Origin: JAOPZW01 sp963788935
Lineage (GTDB): Bacteria > Actinomycetota > Thermoleophilia > Solirubrobacterales > Solirubrobacteraceae
Length of the DNA stretch: 64,000 nt
NCBI GenBank assembly: GCA_963788935.1
Contig: CAWBIM010000016.1
Coordinates: 1-64,000, forward strand
Direction: 5' to 3'
Part shown: piece by piece, positions 27,275 through 35,544 of the stretch
Layout of the letters: every line of letters begins with the position of its first letter
Position numbering within the stretch: position 1 is the first letter of the stretch
Position numbers and translations under genes: made by a program
Notes under the pieces: generated by a model
The model's database searches: none
The model's input: the letters and a program-made list of their open reading frames with translations, nothing else
What the model was told of the DNA's origin: nothing

Positions 27275-28355
27275 ATGAGCGCGACCCTCGGCTTCGCATC
27301 GCCCGCGGAGTTGCGCCGGGCGCACGATCGCGCCTCGTCCGTCGCGCGCCACACGCCGACGCTGAGCCTGGCGAGCCTCGCCACGCTCTGCGGCGGCGAC
27401 ATCGCGGTCAAGGCGGAGTGCCTGCAGCGGACGGGGTCGTTCAAGTTCCGCGGCGCGCTCGCCAAACTCGACGCGATCGGGAACGCCCGGGGCGTCGTCA
27501 CGGGCAGCGCCGGCAACCACGCGCAGGCGCTCGCCTACGCGGCGCGGGCGCACGGGGTGCCCTGCGACGTCTTCATGCCGCCGGGCGCGTCCCGGTCCAA
27601 GGCGGACGCTGTCGCGGCCTTCGGCGCAACGGTCCGGCGCGGCGGAGCGACGGTGGACGACTGCGTGCGTGCGGCCCGCGCGTTCGGCGAGGAGCACGAC
27701 CTGGCCTTCGTGCACCCCTTCGACGACGAGGCGGTGATCACGGGCCAGTCCGGCGTCGGGATCGAGTTGCTCGACGACGTGCCGGACCTCTCGCTGATCG
27801 TCGTCCCGGTCGGCGGCGGCGGGCTCGCGGCGGGCGTCGCGATGGCCGTCCGACAGGCGCGTCCCGAGGTGCGGGTGGTCGGGGTGCAGGCCCGCGCGTG
27901 CGCGCTCGTTTCCGTCCTCGCTCGAGGCGGGTGGTCCCCAGACCGTCGAGCCGGCGGCGACGATCGCGGATGGCATCGCGATCAAGCGGCCGGGCGATCT
28001 CACGCTCGGGCTGATCGAGCGGTGGCTCGACGACGTCGTGACGGTCGGAGAGGCCGAGATCCGCGCGGCTATGACCCTCCTGCTCCAGCGCGGCAAGCTC
28101 GTGGCCGAGGGGGCGGGCGCCGTCGCCACGGCGGCCCTGATGTCGGGCGCGGTCCGGCCGGCGTCACGCGGTGTGACCGTGGCCGTCATCTCCGGCGGGA
28201 ACGTCGACGCGGACGTGCTCACGCGAGCACTGCAGACCGATGTGGTCGAGAGCGCTTCGCCCGAACATTTAGGATCCGAACTTGACAATTTCGGATCCAA
28301 TATGAGATTGTCGTCCAGTCCCACCACATGCCGGAGGAGAGCCCATGTCGACTGA
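27275..28355 (+). pseudogene. serine/threonine dehydratase (PLP fold type II), frameshifted once
   Basis: Begins at ATG 27275 in an ATGA context. It shows the dehydratase signature with the PLP lysine (QRTGSFKFRGAL, about residue 57), the GSAGNHAQALAYAARAHGV phosphate loop and VPVGGGGLAAGVAMA. Near 27910 the frame slips by one base; the second part carries VEPAATIADGIAIKRPGD, the GEAEIRAAM segment, KLVAEGAGAV and VAVISGGNVD. It deaminates serine or threonine to pyruvate or 2-oxobutyrate, and could drain glycine/serine made by demethylation. After GGNVD the frame reads about 35 atypical residues through the next promoter and overlaps the permease start, so the natural stop may be displaced by another indel. 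Confidence 0.8.
28271..28311 (+). promoter_or_regulatory. permease promoter with paired GGATCC operator (regulon site B)
   Basis: GGATCC at 28272-28277 and 28293-28298, again 21 bases apart, enclose a consensus -35 TTGACA at 28282-28287. The second box continues into CAAT as at site A. The -10 is weak (GATTGT at 28306-28311 with an 18-base spacer). Unlike sites A and C, a leader of about 30 bases with GGAGGAGAG precedes the ATG at 28345. The site lies inside the extended reading frame of the dehydratase. Confidence 0.72.
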
Positions 28356-29874
28356 GACCGCCGTCCGAACGCCGTCCGCGGCCACCGAGGACGCGCGTTG
28401 GTGGCAGATCGAGCAGGCGCACATCAACCACGTCGCCGAGCACGAGCGCCACGGACATCCGCGCAGCCTGTTCTATGTGTGGTTCGCCGCGAACCTGAGC
28501 ATCTCCACGGTGATCACCGGCGCCCTGGCGGTGGTGGTCGGCAACAACCTGTTCTGGGCCATCGGCGCGATCCTGGTCGGCAACCTCGCCGGCTCGCTGT
28601 TCATGGCCGCCCACTCGGCCCAGGGGCCGATCCTCGGAGTCCCGCAGCTCATCCAGAGCCGCGGTCAGTTCGGGTACTTCGGGGCGATCCTGCCGGTCAT
28701 CCTCGCGTTGGTGATGTACGTCGGGTTCTGGGCCTTCGGCGTCATCCCGGCCGCGCAGAGCCTGTCGCAGGTCCATCACGGGCTCGGCGACACCGCAGGG
28801 GTGCTGATCCTCGGCGTGCCGTCGCTCGTCCTCGCCATCCTCGGCTACAAGCTGATCCACCGAACCCAGCTGCTGACGACCTACGTCGCGCTGATCGGCC
28901 TGGTCGTCCTCACCGTCGACGTCGCGCGGCAGGGCGGCCTGGACTGGAGCACCGCCGGATTCTCGGCCGGCCCGTGGCTCCTGGCGGTCGCGATCATCGC
29001 CGTCTACCAGGCCGGGTTCTCGCCGTACGTGTCGGACTACTCGCGGTACCTGCCGGCGGCCGTCGGCTACCAGCCGCCGTTCTGGTTCACGTATATCGGG
29101 ACGACGGTGAGCGCGATCTGGGTCATGGCCCTCGGCGCGATGGTCACCGCGCAGTTCCCGAAGCTCGGCACCGTCGAGGCGGTCGCGGCCGTCGCCGGCG
29201 GCAGCCTGCAGTGGCTCGTGCTGTACACGCTCGCCATCGCGGTCGTCGGTGTGAACGCCATGAACCTCTACGGCGGGATGCTCTCGATCGTCACCGGCAT
29301 CAGCGCCGTCCGGGACATCGGCCGCAGCGCGGTGGTCCGGATCGCCGGCATCGGTGTCGTCTTCGCCGCCGGCCTGTACCTCGCGCTCGCGGCCACGACG
29401 AACTTCATCGCGAACTACCAGAACTTCCTGCTGCTGCTCGTCTACACGTTCGTCCCGTGGACGGCGATCAACCTGACCGACTTCTACGTCATCAAGCGCG
29501 GCAAGTACGACATCGCGGCGTTCTTCGACCCGACCGGGCCGTACATGAACGACCCGGCGACGCGCACGCGCCACGGCTTCAACCTCAACGCCATGGCGGC
29601 GTACTGTCTCGGCGTGGTCGCCCAGATCCCGTTCATCAACACCACGTGGTGGAAGGGCTGGGCGGTCGACTCGCTGGACGGCGCCGACATCTCCTGGATC
29701 GTCGGACTGTTCGTCGCCGCGTTCGCCTATTACCTGCTGGCTCGCGGACAGATGACGCGCGCGGTGTCGCGGGGCACGGCGGCAGAGCACCGCCCGCTGC
29801 CGGCCGACACCGAGGTATCCGCCCTCGAGGACGAGCTCGTGCCCTCCGCCGCCGGCCGCGGCGCGGACGGCTGA
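28345..29874 (+). CDS. NCS1-family permease (cytosine/hydantoin/allantoin type)
   Basis: A 509-residue membrane protein with about 12 hydrophobic segments. The ATG at 28345 follows GGAGGAGAG with correct spacing. The first helices (FYVWFAANLSISTVITGALAVVVGNN, then AAHSAQGPILGVPQLIQSRGQFGYFG) and the PYVSDYSRYLP, NLYGGMLS and TFVPWTAINLTDFYVIKRGKYD segments are typical of nucleobase:cation symporter-1 proteins, the family that includes the hydantoin transporter Mhp1 and cytosine permease CodB. It imports a nitrogen-rich ring compound, presumably the substrate of HyuAB. It is the first gene behind regulon site B and overlaps the next gene (TGATG). Confidence 0.9.
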   Translation: MSTETAVRTPSAATEDARWWQIEQAHINHVAEHERHGHPRSLFYVWFAANLSISTVITGALAVVVGNNLFWAIGAILVGNLAGSLFMAAHSAQGPILGVPQLIQSRGQFGYFGAILPVILALVMYVGFWAFGVIPAAQSLSQVHHGLGDTAGVLILGVPSLVLAILGYKLIHRTQLLTTYVALIGLVVLTVDVARQGGLDWSTAGFSAGPWLLAVAIIAVYQAGFSPYVSDYSRYLPAAVGYQPPFWFTYIGTTVSAIWVMALGAMVTAQFPKLGTVEAVAAVAGGSLQWLVLYTLAIAVVGVNAMNLYGGMLSIVTGISAVRDIGRSAVVRIAGIGVVFAAGLYLALAATTNFIANYQNFLLLLVYTFVPWTAINLTDFYVIKRGKYDIAAFFDPTGPYMNDPATRTRHGFNLNAMAAYCLGVVAQIPFINTTWWKGWAVDSLDGADISWIVGLFVAAFAYYLLARGQMTRAVSRGTAAEHRPLPADTEVSALEDELVPSAAGRGADG

Positions 29875-30653
29875 TGCCCGCTCGAAGGCTCTTCCTCCTG
29901 GAGTACGGTGCCGAGCTCTGCCCGAAGTCCTGGTCCGTGCTCGGCGCCGACGAGGAGCTCCGCTGGGTGCCGGTCGTCGGCATCGCGGTCGAGACCGACA
30001 TCGGGTGGGTCGTGCTGGAGACCGGCTTCTCGCGCCAGGCCGTCGACGACCGGGAGGCCTGCGCCGCGGTGTACGGCGAGGGCCACGATCCGCGTGCGCT
30101 GTCCGGCGAGCCCTTCGCGCACGCTCTCGAGGACGTCGGGCTGAAGGTCGAGGACATCGCACTCGCGGCCGTCAGCCACTTCCACATCGACCACACCGGG
30201 GGCCTCCCGCTGCTCGCCGAGGCCGGGGTGCCGGTGGTCGTCCAGCGCAAGGAGCTCGACTTCGCGCGCGACGCCGGCATCGAGGTCGCCTACTACCGGC
30301 CCGACTACGCCGAGCGTGACATCGAGTGGCGGATCCTCGAGGGCGACGGCGAGATCGCCCCCGGGATATCGGCGATCTTCACCCCGGGCCACACGCCGGG
30401 GCACATGTCCTATCGCGTCGAGCTGCCCGAGACGGGTACGTGGCTCTTCGCCGTCGACGTCGCCGACCTCGGGCAGAACCTGTTCGACGGCACGCCGATC
30501 GGCACCGCGGCCGACCCGGCCGACATCCCGCGCGCCCCCGAGTCGCTCGAGCGCCTCAGGAGTGAGTCGGATCGCACGGGCGCGCGCGTCGTCCCCGGAC
30601 ACGACCCGTGGTTCTGGCGCGCCGTCCGGCACCCGCCGGGCGGCCATCGGTAA
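29874..30653 (+). CDS. metallo-beta-lactamase-fold hydrolase, N-acyl homoserine lactonase-like
   Basis: A 259-residue protein whose ATG overlaps the permease stop. The metal site SHFHIDHTGG is at about residues 101-110, followed by FTPGHTPGHMSY, the aspartate in WLFAVDVADLGQN and the final histidine in VVPGHDPWF. The N-terminus (LFLLEYGAELCPKSW, then PVVGIAVETDIGWVVLETGF) is like AiiA/AttM-type lactonases. It would open a lactone or another cyclic ester; within this operon a ring-opening step of the catabolic route is as likely as quorum quenching. All metal ligands are present and the length is normal. Confidence 0.85.
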   Translation: MPARRLFLLEYGAELCPKSWSVLGADEELRWVPVVGIAVETDIGWVVLETGFSRQAVDDREACAAVYGEGHDPRALSGEPFAHALEDVGLKVEDIALAAVSHFHIDHTGGLPLLAEAGVPVVVQRKELDFARDAGIEVAYYRPDYAERDIEWRILEGDGEIAPGISAIFTPGHTPGHMSYRVELPETGTWLFAVDVADLGQNLFDGTPIGTAADPADIPRAPESLERLRSESDRTGARVVPGHDPWFWRAVRHPPGGHR

Positions 30654-30671
30654 CCGGAGCGAATCACTAGA

Positions 30672-30711
30672 TGGATCCGATATTGACTTATTTGGATCCA
30701 AAATGTAGGCT
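30672..30711 (+). promoter_or_regulatory. aldehyde dehydrogenase promoter with paired GGATCC operator (regulon site C)
   Basis: GGATCC at 30673-30678 and 30694-30699 are 21 bases apart; the second is the centre of the perfect palindrome TTTGGATCCAAA (30691-30702). A -35 TTGACT at 30683-30688 sits between them, and TAGGCT at 30706-30711 is the -10 with a 17-base spacer. Transcription would start at about 30718, the first base of the ATG, so a leaderless mRNA is predicted. Confidence 0.75.
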
Positions 30712-30717
30712 TGGGCA

Positions 30718-32194
30718 ATGCTCGAGTCCTCTGTTCCCAGCCTCGCCCCGCCGCTCGCCGTCACGAGCCTGATCGCGGGCGAACCCGTCGACACCGACGG
30801 CGCCGAGGTCACCTCCTTCGACCCGTGGAACGAGACCCCGGTGGCCGTCGGCACCGGGGTCGACGCCGCGACCATCGAGCGCGCGCTCGACACCGCCGCC
30901 GCGACCGCGCCCGGCTATGCGGACCTCGGCTGGGTGGCGCGGGGGAGGACCCTCGCACGAGCGGCCCAGCTCGTGCGCGAGCGGGCCGACGAGCTCGCCG
31001 ACCTCGCGGTCCGCGAGGTCGGCAAGGCGATCACCGAGGCGCGCGGCGAGGTGGAGCGGACCGCCGTCATCCTCGACTTCTATGCCGGCGAGGCGACGCA
31101 GGCCAAGGGCGCGTTGATCCCGTCGGCCGAGGACGGCGTGGCGCTCCTCACGCGGCGGCGCCCGATCGGGCCGACGGTGGTCATCACGCCGTGGAACTTC
31201 CCGCTCGCGATCCCCGCGTGGAAGATCGCGCCGGCGCTGCTGTGCGGCAACCCTGTGATGTGGAAGCCCGCCTCGCCCGCGATCGGCTGCGCCCACGCCC
31301 TGGCCCGCTGTCTGCTCGACGCGGGCGTCCCCGGCGGCGCGCTCTCGCTCCTGCTCGGCTCGGGCGCCGCCGTCGCCCCGCTGCTCGACGGGCCGATCGA
31401 GGCCGTCTCGTTCACGGGCTCGACCGCCGTCGGCCACGCCATCCGCGCCCGCGTCGCACCGCGCGGGGTCAAGGTCCAGCTCGAGCTCGGCGGCAAGAAC
31501 GTCGCCGATCGTCCTCGACGACGCCGACCTCGCGTGCGCCGGCCAGATCGCCCACGCCGCCTATGCCTTCGCCGGCCAGAAGTGCACCGCGACGAGCGTC
31601 GTCCTCGCGACCCCGGGCATCCGCGACGAGCTCGCCGAGCGCCTGGCCGTCGCGACGCGCGAGGCGCCCTGGGGCGACCCGGCCCGCGACGACGTCTGGG
31701 GCGCGCCGGTCATCGACGCGCGCAAGGCATCGGAGATCCGGGACACGATCGCCGGCGCCAGGGCCGAGGGCGCCGAGGTGCTGGCCGAGGGCCCGGACCC
31801 GGGCCGCGACGCGGTCGTCCCGCCGACGCTGCTCGCCGCGCGGTCACGGGAACTCGCCGTCGCCCGTGAGGAGATCTTCGGCCCGGTCCTCGCGATCCTC
31901 GACGCGGTCCAGCCGGACGACCTGGCCGCGGTCGCCAACGACACGCCCTACGGGCTCGTCGCCTCGGTGTACGGCCGCGACGCCGACGCGATCCGCGCGC
32001 TGGCCAACCGTCTCGAGGTCGGGATGGTCGCGATCAATCGCGCCTCGACCGGGCTCGAGGTCCAGGCCCCCGCGGGCGGCTGGAAGGACTCGGGCTGCGG
32101 CGACGCCGAGCAGGGCCAGGAGGCGATCCGCTTCTCCACCCGCAGCCAGACCCTGTTCTGGAAGAGCACCGCACCCGCCGGCCAGTTCCCGTGA
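30718..32194 (+). pseudogene. aldehyde dehydrogenase (NAD(P)+), frameshifted once
   Basis: ATG 30718 lies at the predicted transcription start. The first 260 residues carry the family motifs PTVVITPWNFPLAIPAWKIAPALLCGNPVMWKPAS and FTGSTAVGHAIR, ending at the catalytic-glutamate motif QLELGGKNVA. An extra base near 31508 breaks the frame; the continuation has IVLDDADLACAGQIAHAAYAFAGQKCTA with the catalytic cysteine, then REEIFGPVLAI and NDTPYGLVASVYG. All catalytic residues are present once the base is removed, so the gene is probably functional. It oxidises an aldehyde or semialdehyde, a natural partner for the omega-aminotransferase of the same regulon. Confidence 0.87.
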
Positions 32195-32240
32195 GCCCGG
32201 CCGCCGCACGCCTCGTCCCGACGAACCACCGGAGGATCAC

Positions 32241-33341
32241 ATGCGCATCGGAGTCGTGAAGGAGATCAAGCCGGCCGAGCTGCGGGTCGCGCTCACGCCG
32301 GCCGGCGCCGCGGAGCTCACCGAGCTCGGGCACGACGTGCTCGTCGAGCGTGGCGCCGGCATCGGGTCGGGCTTTCCCGACGCCGCGTACGCCGGCGTCG
32401 GCGCCCGGATCGTCGAGGCGGCGGGCGACGTCTGGGGCGACAGCGAGCTGCTGCTCAAGGTCAAGGAGCCGATCGCCCCCGAGTACGAGCTCATCCATTC
32501 CGAGCTGACGCTGTTCACGTACCTGCACCTCGCGCCGGACCGTGCGCTCACCGATGCCCTCGTCGCGTCCGGCACCACGGCGATCGCCTACGAGACGGTC
32601 GAGACGCCCGACGGCCGGCTGCCGCTGCTCGAGCCGATGAGCGAGATCGCGGGTCGGCTCGCGGCGATCGCCTCGGCCACCTACCTCCAGGCGCCGAACG
32701 GCGGCCCGGGCATGCTCATCGGCGGCGTCGCGGGCGTCGCCCGCGCGCGGACCGTCGTCATCGGCGGCGGCGTCGTGGGTCTGCAGGCGGCGCGCATCGC
32801 GCTCGGGCTCGAGGCCGAGGTGACGATCCTCGACCGCTCGCTCGCCCGGCTGCGCCACCTCGACGAGTACTTCGGGCCGCGGGCCCGGATCCTGATGTCC
32901 GACGCGCACGCGCTCCAGGACGCCCTGCGCGACGCCGACGTCGTCATCGGCGCGGTGCTCGTCCCCGGCGCGCTCGCCCCGCGGCTCGTGACGCGCGACA
33001 TGCTGGCGCTGATGAAGCCCGGCGCGCTCGCCGTCGACGTGGCCATCGACCAGGGCGGCTGCTTCGAGACCTCGCGCCCGACGACGCACGGCGACCCCGT
33101 CTACACGGTCGACGGGATCACCCACTACTGCGTCGCGAACATGCCCGGCGCCGTCCCGGTGACCGCGACCCGCGCGCTCACCAACGCGACGCTGCCCTAC
33201 GTCCGCCGGCTCGCCGGTGGCGTCGATGCGGCGCTCGAGGCCGACCCCGGCCTGGCCCGCGGCGTCAACGTCCGCGGCGGCACGATCACCTACGAGCCCG
33301 TGGCCGTCGCCCACGCGGCCGCGAGCCCGGTGGCAGCATGA
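32241..33341 (+). CDS. ald: alanine dehydrogenase
   Basis: A 366-residue NAD-dependent enzyme with GGAGG ahead of ATG 32241. The opening MRIGVVKEIKPAELRVALTPAGAAEL includes the substrate arginine (about residue 15), and KVKEPIAPEY the lysine (about 75). The Rossmann motif VVIGGGVVGLQAARIALGLEAEVTILD starts near residue 173, and HYCVANMPGAVPVTAT is the signature near the C-terminus. It interconverts L-alanine with pyruvate and ammonium. Following the aldehyde dehydrogenase by 46 bases and overlapping the next gene, it probably releases ammonium from alanine formed by the aminotransferase. Confidence 0.93.
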   Translation: MRIGVVKEIKPAELRVALTPAGAAELTELGHDVLVERGAGIGSGFPDAAYAGVGARIVEAAGDVWGDSELLLKVKEPIAPEYELIHSELTLFTYLHLAPDRALTDALVASGTTAIAYETVETPDGRLPLLEPMSEIAGRLAAIASATYLQAPNGGPGMLIGGVAGVARARTVVIGGGVVGLQAARIALGLEAEVTILDRSLARLRHLDEYFGPRARILMSDAHALQDALRDADVVIGAVLVPGALAPRLVTRDMLALMKPGALAVDVAIDQGGCFETSRPTTHGDPVYTVDGITHYCVANMPGAVPVTATRALTNATLPYVRRLAGGVDAALEADPGLARGVNVRGGTITYEPVAVAHAAASPVAA

Positions 33342-34075
33342 GCGCCACCGAGTCCACCGCCCCGCAAGCGCAGGAGGCGTCCGCCATGGGAGTCACCGAG
33401 GTCGTCGACCTCAGCCACGAGCTGTTCGACGGCATGCCGAACATCGGCCGCAACCCGGTCACGTTCGGCGCGATCTACACGTTCGCCGGCGTGCGCGAGA
33501 TGAGCGGCGGCAAGTTCGCGATGCAGGGCAACCTCATCGTGATGCCCGAGCACTGCGGCACGCACCTGGACGCGCCCGCGCACTTCGTCGAGGGCGGGAC
33601 CTCCACGGACGAGCTCGAGCTCTCCCAGCTCGTCCTCCCGGGCCACCTGCTCGACCTGCGCCACAAGGCGCGCGGCGAGGCCATCAGCCCCGAGGACCTG
33701 GAGGCGGCCGCGGCGAGGACCGGCCGCGAGATCGGGCCAGGCGTCGCGACGATCGTCTGGACCGGGGCGGACGCCTACTGGGGCGAGGACGGCTACGACA
33801 CCCACCGGCCCTACCTGCCGACGGGCACGGCGAGCTGGCTCGTCGACCGCGGCATCTCGCTGTTCTGCACCGACCTGATCGGCATGGACGACCCCGCCGA
33901 ATGGTGGTGGCCGACGCACGAGATCTGGCTGAAGGCGGGCATCCCGATGGTCCAGCAGCTGTGCAACCTGGACCGGCTCGAGGGCAAGGACTTCCTGTTC
34001 TGCGCATTGCCGCTGAAGATGCGGGCGGGCACGGGGTCGCCGGTGCGCGCAGCTGCGCTCGTGGTCGGCGGGTGA
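33338..34075 (+). CDS. cyclase-family (kynurenine formamidase-like) metal-dependent hydrolase
   Basis: A 245-residue protein overlapping the ald stop (ATGA at 33338). The metal motif is EHCGTHLDAPAHF, preceded by VVDLSHELFDGMPNIG, which together define the cyclase/arylformamidase family. Downstream, YLPTGTASWLVDRGISLFCTDLIGMD and FCALPLKMRAGTGSPVRAAALV match the rest of the fold. Members hydrolyse N-formyl or cyclic amides, isatin or similar rings using a divalent metal. Being last in the regulon-C operon suggests it cuts an amide or ring in the same pathway. An internal ATG at 33386 (MGVTEVVDLSHE) is an alternative start. Confidence 0.87.
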   Translation: MSATESTAPQAQEASAMGVTEVVDLSHELFDGMPNIGRNPVTFGAIYTFAGVREMSGGKFAMQGNLIVMPEHCGTHLDAPAHFVEGGTSTDELELSQLVLPGHLLDLRHKARGEAISPEDLEAAAARTGREIGPGVATIVWTGADAYWGEDGYDTHRPYLPTGTASWLVDRGISLFCTDLIGMDDPAEWWWPTHEIWLKAGIPMVQQLCNLDRLEGKDFLFCALPLKMRAGTGSPVRAAALVVGG

Positions 34076-34111
34076 CTCCGCGCCGTGCGCCGAAGGTATC
34101 CGAATTTGGCT

Positions 34112-35480
34112 CTAGCAGGCCGAAAAGACCGGTAATTCAGGGGGGCCGAGGTCGCCGACGCGCGCGGGTTCGGTGGTCGTGCCGGCGACGGGCGTGCCGT
34201 GTTGCAGGACGAGCCAGATGCGGCGGCGGTCGCGCAGGAGTCCGACGCGCTGGAGCGGGTCGCCGTCGACGACGACGAGGTCGGCGATCTTGCCCGGCTC
34301 GATCGTCCCGACGTGGTCGCCGAGGCCGAGCGCGTGCGCGGCCGTGCGGGTCGCGGCGACGAGTGCTTCGCGGGCGCTGAGTCCATGGTGGGTCATCTGG
34401 ACGAGCTCGAGGCCGAGGTCGCTGATCGGTGCCCAGTCGTGGCCGGCGGCGATCGCGACGCCGGCCGCGTTGGCCGCCTTGAGCGTCAGGTCGGCCTGCT
34501 CGAGGTTGTGCAGTGCGAGGTCGACCAGGAGGTGCGACCACGTCGCGGGCGCCTCGGTGCTCGCCGCCGGCCTGGCGTCGGGGCCGGCGTCCGGGGCGGC
34601 GGCGCCGGCGATGCCGTAGAAGCAGCCGAGCGTCGGGACGAGCACCTGGCCGGTGGCGGCCATGCGCTCGAGCAGGTCGGGGCGCTGGTTGAGGTACATG
34701 CCGTGCTCGATGGTGTCGATGCCGGCGTCGATCGCGATCTCGGTGCCGTCGAGGCCTTCGGCGTGGGCGGCGACGCGATGGCCCATCCGGTGGGCCTCGT
34801 CGACGATCGTCGCGATCTCCTCGCGGGTCATCTGCGCGGGGTTGGGGTCCTCGAGCTCGACCGTGCGCGCGCCGGTGGTCATGACCTTGATGAAGTCGGC
34901 GCCGCGCCGGAGTTGTTCGCGGACGGCGCGGCGGACGTCGTCGGGGCCGTCGGCCTCGCGGTACATGTCGCCGAACCAGCGGCCGCCCGGGGCGGTGGCG
35001 GAGATGATCCGCCCGCAGGCGAGCAGCCGCGGGCCGCGGAATGCGCCGTAGCGCATCGCCTGGCGGGCCTCGAAGACGAGGTCGCCGTAGGAGCCGACGT
35101 CGCGGATCGTCGTGATCCCCATGCGCAGCGCCGCGCGCAGGTCGGCGGCCAGGAAGTGCGCGCCGGTCCCGGGCCAGAGCGGCTCGGCGCCGGGCGCCGG
35201 GGCGGGGACGTGGGGGTAGACGTGGGCGTGCGCGTCGATGAGGCCGGGCATGAGCGTGCGGCCCGCGAGGTCGAGGATGCGGGACGCCGTCGGGGGCCGC
35301 GTCGCCGGAGTCGCCGACGCGCGCGACGACGCCGTTCTCGACGAGGACGGCGGCGCGGTCGCGGGCCGGCGCGCCGGTGCCGTCGAACAGACGCGCGTTC
35401 GTGAGGTACAGCGGAATCGGCCGCCGGCGCGGGCGCTGCGAGGAGCGCGCCGAGGCGCGCGGGCTCGACACGGCCGGCAT
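34112..35480 (-). pseudogene. amidohydrolase (imidazolonepropionase/prolidase-like), frameshifted once
   Basis: The main part, from 35251, has the metal-dependent amidohydrolase motifs MPGLIDAHAHVYPH, HRVAAHAEGLDG, IDTIEHGMYL and AIAAGHDWAP, and ends with VGTIEPGKIADLVVVDGDPL. The first beta-domain (IPLYLTNARLFDGTGAPARDRAAVLVENGVVARVGDSGDAAP) is in another frame, joined by an indel in a C run near 35285. The start is uncertain: ATG 35480 reads directly into it, ATG 35505 is in a third frame. The enzyme would hydrolyse a cyclic or peptide-like amide. It is divergent from an IclR regulator that probably controls it. Confidence 0.82.
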
Positions 35481-35527
35481 CTGGGGTATTGCCGTTGACG
35501 ACCATGCGCCCACTCTACGGATAGGAT

Positions 35528-35544
35528 CGCTCACGATATGAGCG
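35528..35544. promoter_or_regulatory. inverted repeat over the IclR start codon (candidate operator)
   Basis: CGCTCA (35528-35533) and TGAGCG (35539-35544) are exact inverted repeats with a five-base spacer, covering the ATG at 35538. TAGGAT at 35522-35527 could be the -10 of the iclR gene. Located between divergent amidohydrolase and iclR genes, it is a likely site of IclR binding. Confidence 0.45.
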
